A stretch of 6,319 nucleotides of DNA from an uncultured bacterium. GTDB lineage: Bacteria; Actinomycetota; Thermoleophilia; BMS3ABIN01. Below, in pieces: positions 5,737 to 6,319 of the stretch. The stretch's first letter is position 1; every line of letters begins with the position of its first letter. The notes below the pieces were generated by a model. It did no database searches and had not been told where the DNA came from. It worked only from the letters and a program-made list of their open reading frames with translations. The stretch covers positions 1 through 6,319 of the forward strand of contig CAJVWY010000071.1 of the NCBI GenBank assembly GCA_913009925.1, given 5' to 3'. The translations under genes were made by a program, and so were the position numbers.

Positions 5737-6319
5737 GACTTGGTCTGCTTCCCGGTGGGTATGGGGCCGGCCGGCTTGTGCAGCAACCACGGTTCGTAAT
5801 CCATCATCTTCTTCATTCCCAGGCGGCTGCGGAGCAGGATCTTCTTAACGGCGTAGGAGAACACGGCGATGAAGATGATGACCGCAGCCCAGCTGAATAT
5901 GGCCGTGGGCAGCAGGAAGTTGTCCGGCCACAGGGTGATGAACAGGCCGGTCGCGCCCAGGTTGAGAATGCTGATGGGGATGAGTATCTTCCAGGCGAAG
6001 GCCATGAGCTGGTCTACCTGCAGCCGTGGAAAGGTCGAGAAGAACCAGATGATTATCAGGGCCATGATCACGACCTTGACCAGCAGCCATAGCGGCCCGC
6101 TGAGGAAGGGACCGTGCCAGCCACCCAGAAACAGGGTGGCGGTGGTCAGGCCCCATACGGTTACGTTGCCCCATTCCACCAGGCCATAGAAGAGCGCGAA
6201 GCGCATGGCGCTGTACTCGGTCATGTAGCCGCTGACCAGCTCCGATTCGGCCTCCGGCAGGTCGAAGGGGGTGCGGTTGAGCTCGGCGACGCCGGCCACC
6301 AGGAAGATGACGAATGCCA
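5733..6319 (-). CDS. nuoH: NADH-quinone oxidoreductase subunit H (NuoH), C-terminal part
   Basis: NuoH is the membrane subunit at the heel of complex I that helps form the quinone chamber and links the peripheral arm to the pumps. About 194 C-terminal residues are present; full length is about 320-350, and the gene continues beyond the right edge. The loop AELNRTPFDLPEAESELVSG followed by YMTEYSAMRFALF is the most conserved NuoH segment and carries the acidic residues near the quinone site. WFFSTFPRLQVDQLMAFAWK is the second hallmark. About four further membrane helices follow, then a soluble tail ending GPIPTGKQTKS. The frame stays open to the window edge (AFVIFLVAG precedes AELNR), so the GTG at 6299 is an internal valine, not a start. 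The stop overlaps the next gene's start as ATGA. No anomalies are seen. Confidence 0.96.
   Translation of the reverse strand, partial: AFVIFLVAGVAELNRTPFDLPEAESELVSGYMTEYSAMRFALFYGLVEWGNVTVWGLTTATLFLGGWHGPFLSGPLWLLVKVVIMALIIIWFFSTFPRLQVDQLMAFAWKILIPISILNLGATGLFITLWPDNFLLPTAIFSWAAVIIFIAVFSYAVKKILLRSRLGMKKMMDYEPWLLHKPAGPIPTGKQTKS

Noticed and set aside
5736..5790. Start at 5790 for the NuoI/E/F fusion
   Set aside because: The 18 extra residues are nuoH tail codons in another frame; NuoI-like sequence begins exactly at ATG 5736.
5407..5848. + strand open frames opposite the NuoF fusion and nuoH
   Set aside because: They show no recognisable protein features, no convincing ribosome binding site, and complete overlap with well-supported genes.
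6297..6299. GTG at 6299 as a start of a short NuoH
   Set aside because: The frame is open to the window edge, and the upstream residues AFVIFLVAG continue the NuoH helix, so the GTG encodes an internal valine.

Overview
The window is a single minus-strand, G+C-rich segment of a complex I (NADH:quinone oxidoreductase, nuo) operon, joined at its left edge to about 120 bases of sequencing-library sequence. Read in the direction of transcription (right to left), the order is: nuoH (C-terminal part, running off the right edge); a 605-residue fusion carrying the N-terminal half of NuoI, a shrunken NuoE and a full NuoF; a 770-residue fusion carrying the NuoG-type [2Fe-2S] domain, a GltD/NfnB-type FAD oxidoreductase, NuoG-type [4Fe-4S] motifs and the C-terminal half of NuoI; then nuoJ, nuoK and nuoL (first 227 residues). 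All junctions overlap by 4 nt (ATGA or TTGA) except nuoK-nuoL, which has a 1-nt gap. This is a tightly coupled operon with no room for internal promoters or terminators. No non-coding stretch in the genomic part exceeds 1 base.

The most interesting point is the architecture. The canonical order is E-F-G-H-I-J-K-L. Here the E/F/G electron-input module lies between H and J, and NuoI appears to be cut between its two ferredoxin motifs. Motif I is at the N-terminus of the NuoF protein, and motif II, with the typical NuoI C-terminal tail, is at the end of the NuoG-like protein. No separate nuoI is present in the window. NuoE is reduced to part of its helical domain without the thioredoxin-like [2Fe-2S] fold. 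The large molybdopterin-oxidoreductase-like domain of NuoG is absent, and a GltD/NfnB-type flavoprotein domain is present instead. NuoF keeps its FMN loop and N3 cluster cysteines but has unusual residues around the NADH pocket. Membrane subunits H, J, K and L look conventional and keep key proton-path residues. The likely product is a proton-pumping complex I variant with a rebuilt peripheral arm that may use a different or additional electron donor (inference).

The organism is a high-G+C bacterium, probably an uncultured lineage known from metagenomes. An actinobacterial or Chloroflexota-like anaerobe would fit, but the phylum cannot be fixed from the sequence alone.

Positions 1-123 are not genomic. 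Positions 58-123 match an Illumina P7/TruSeq index adapter, preceded by a T11 tract and 46 bases of unrelated AT-rich sequence. NuoL is therefore artificially truncated inside its conserved GAVGKS motif, and the reading frame runs into adapter.
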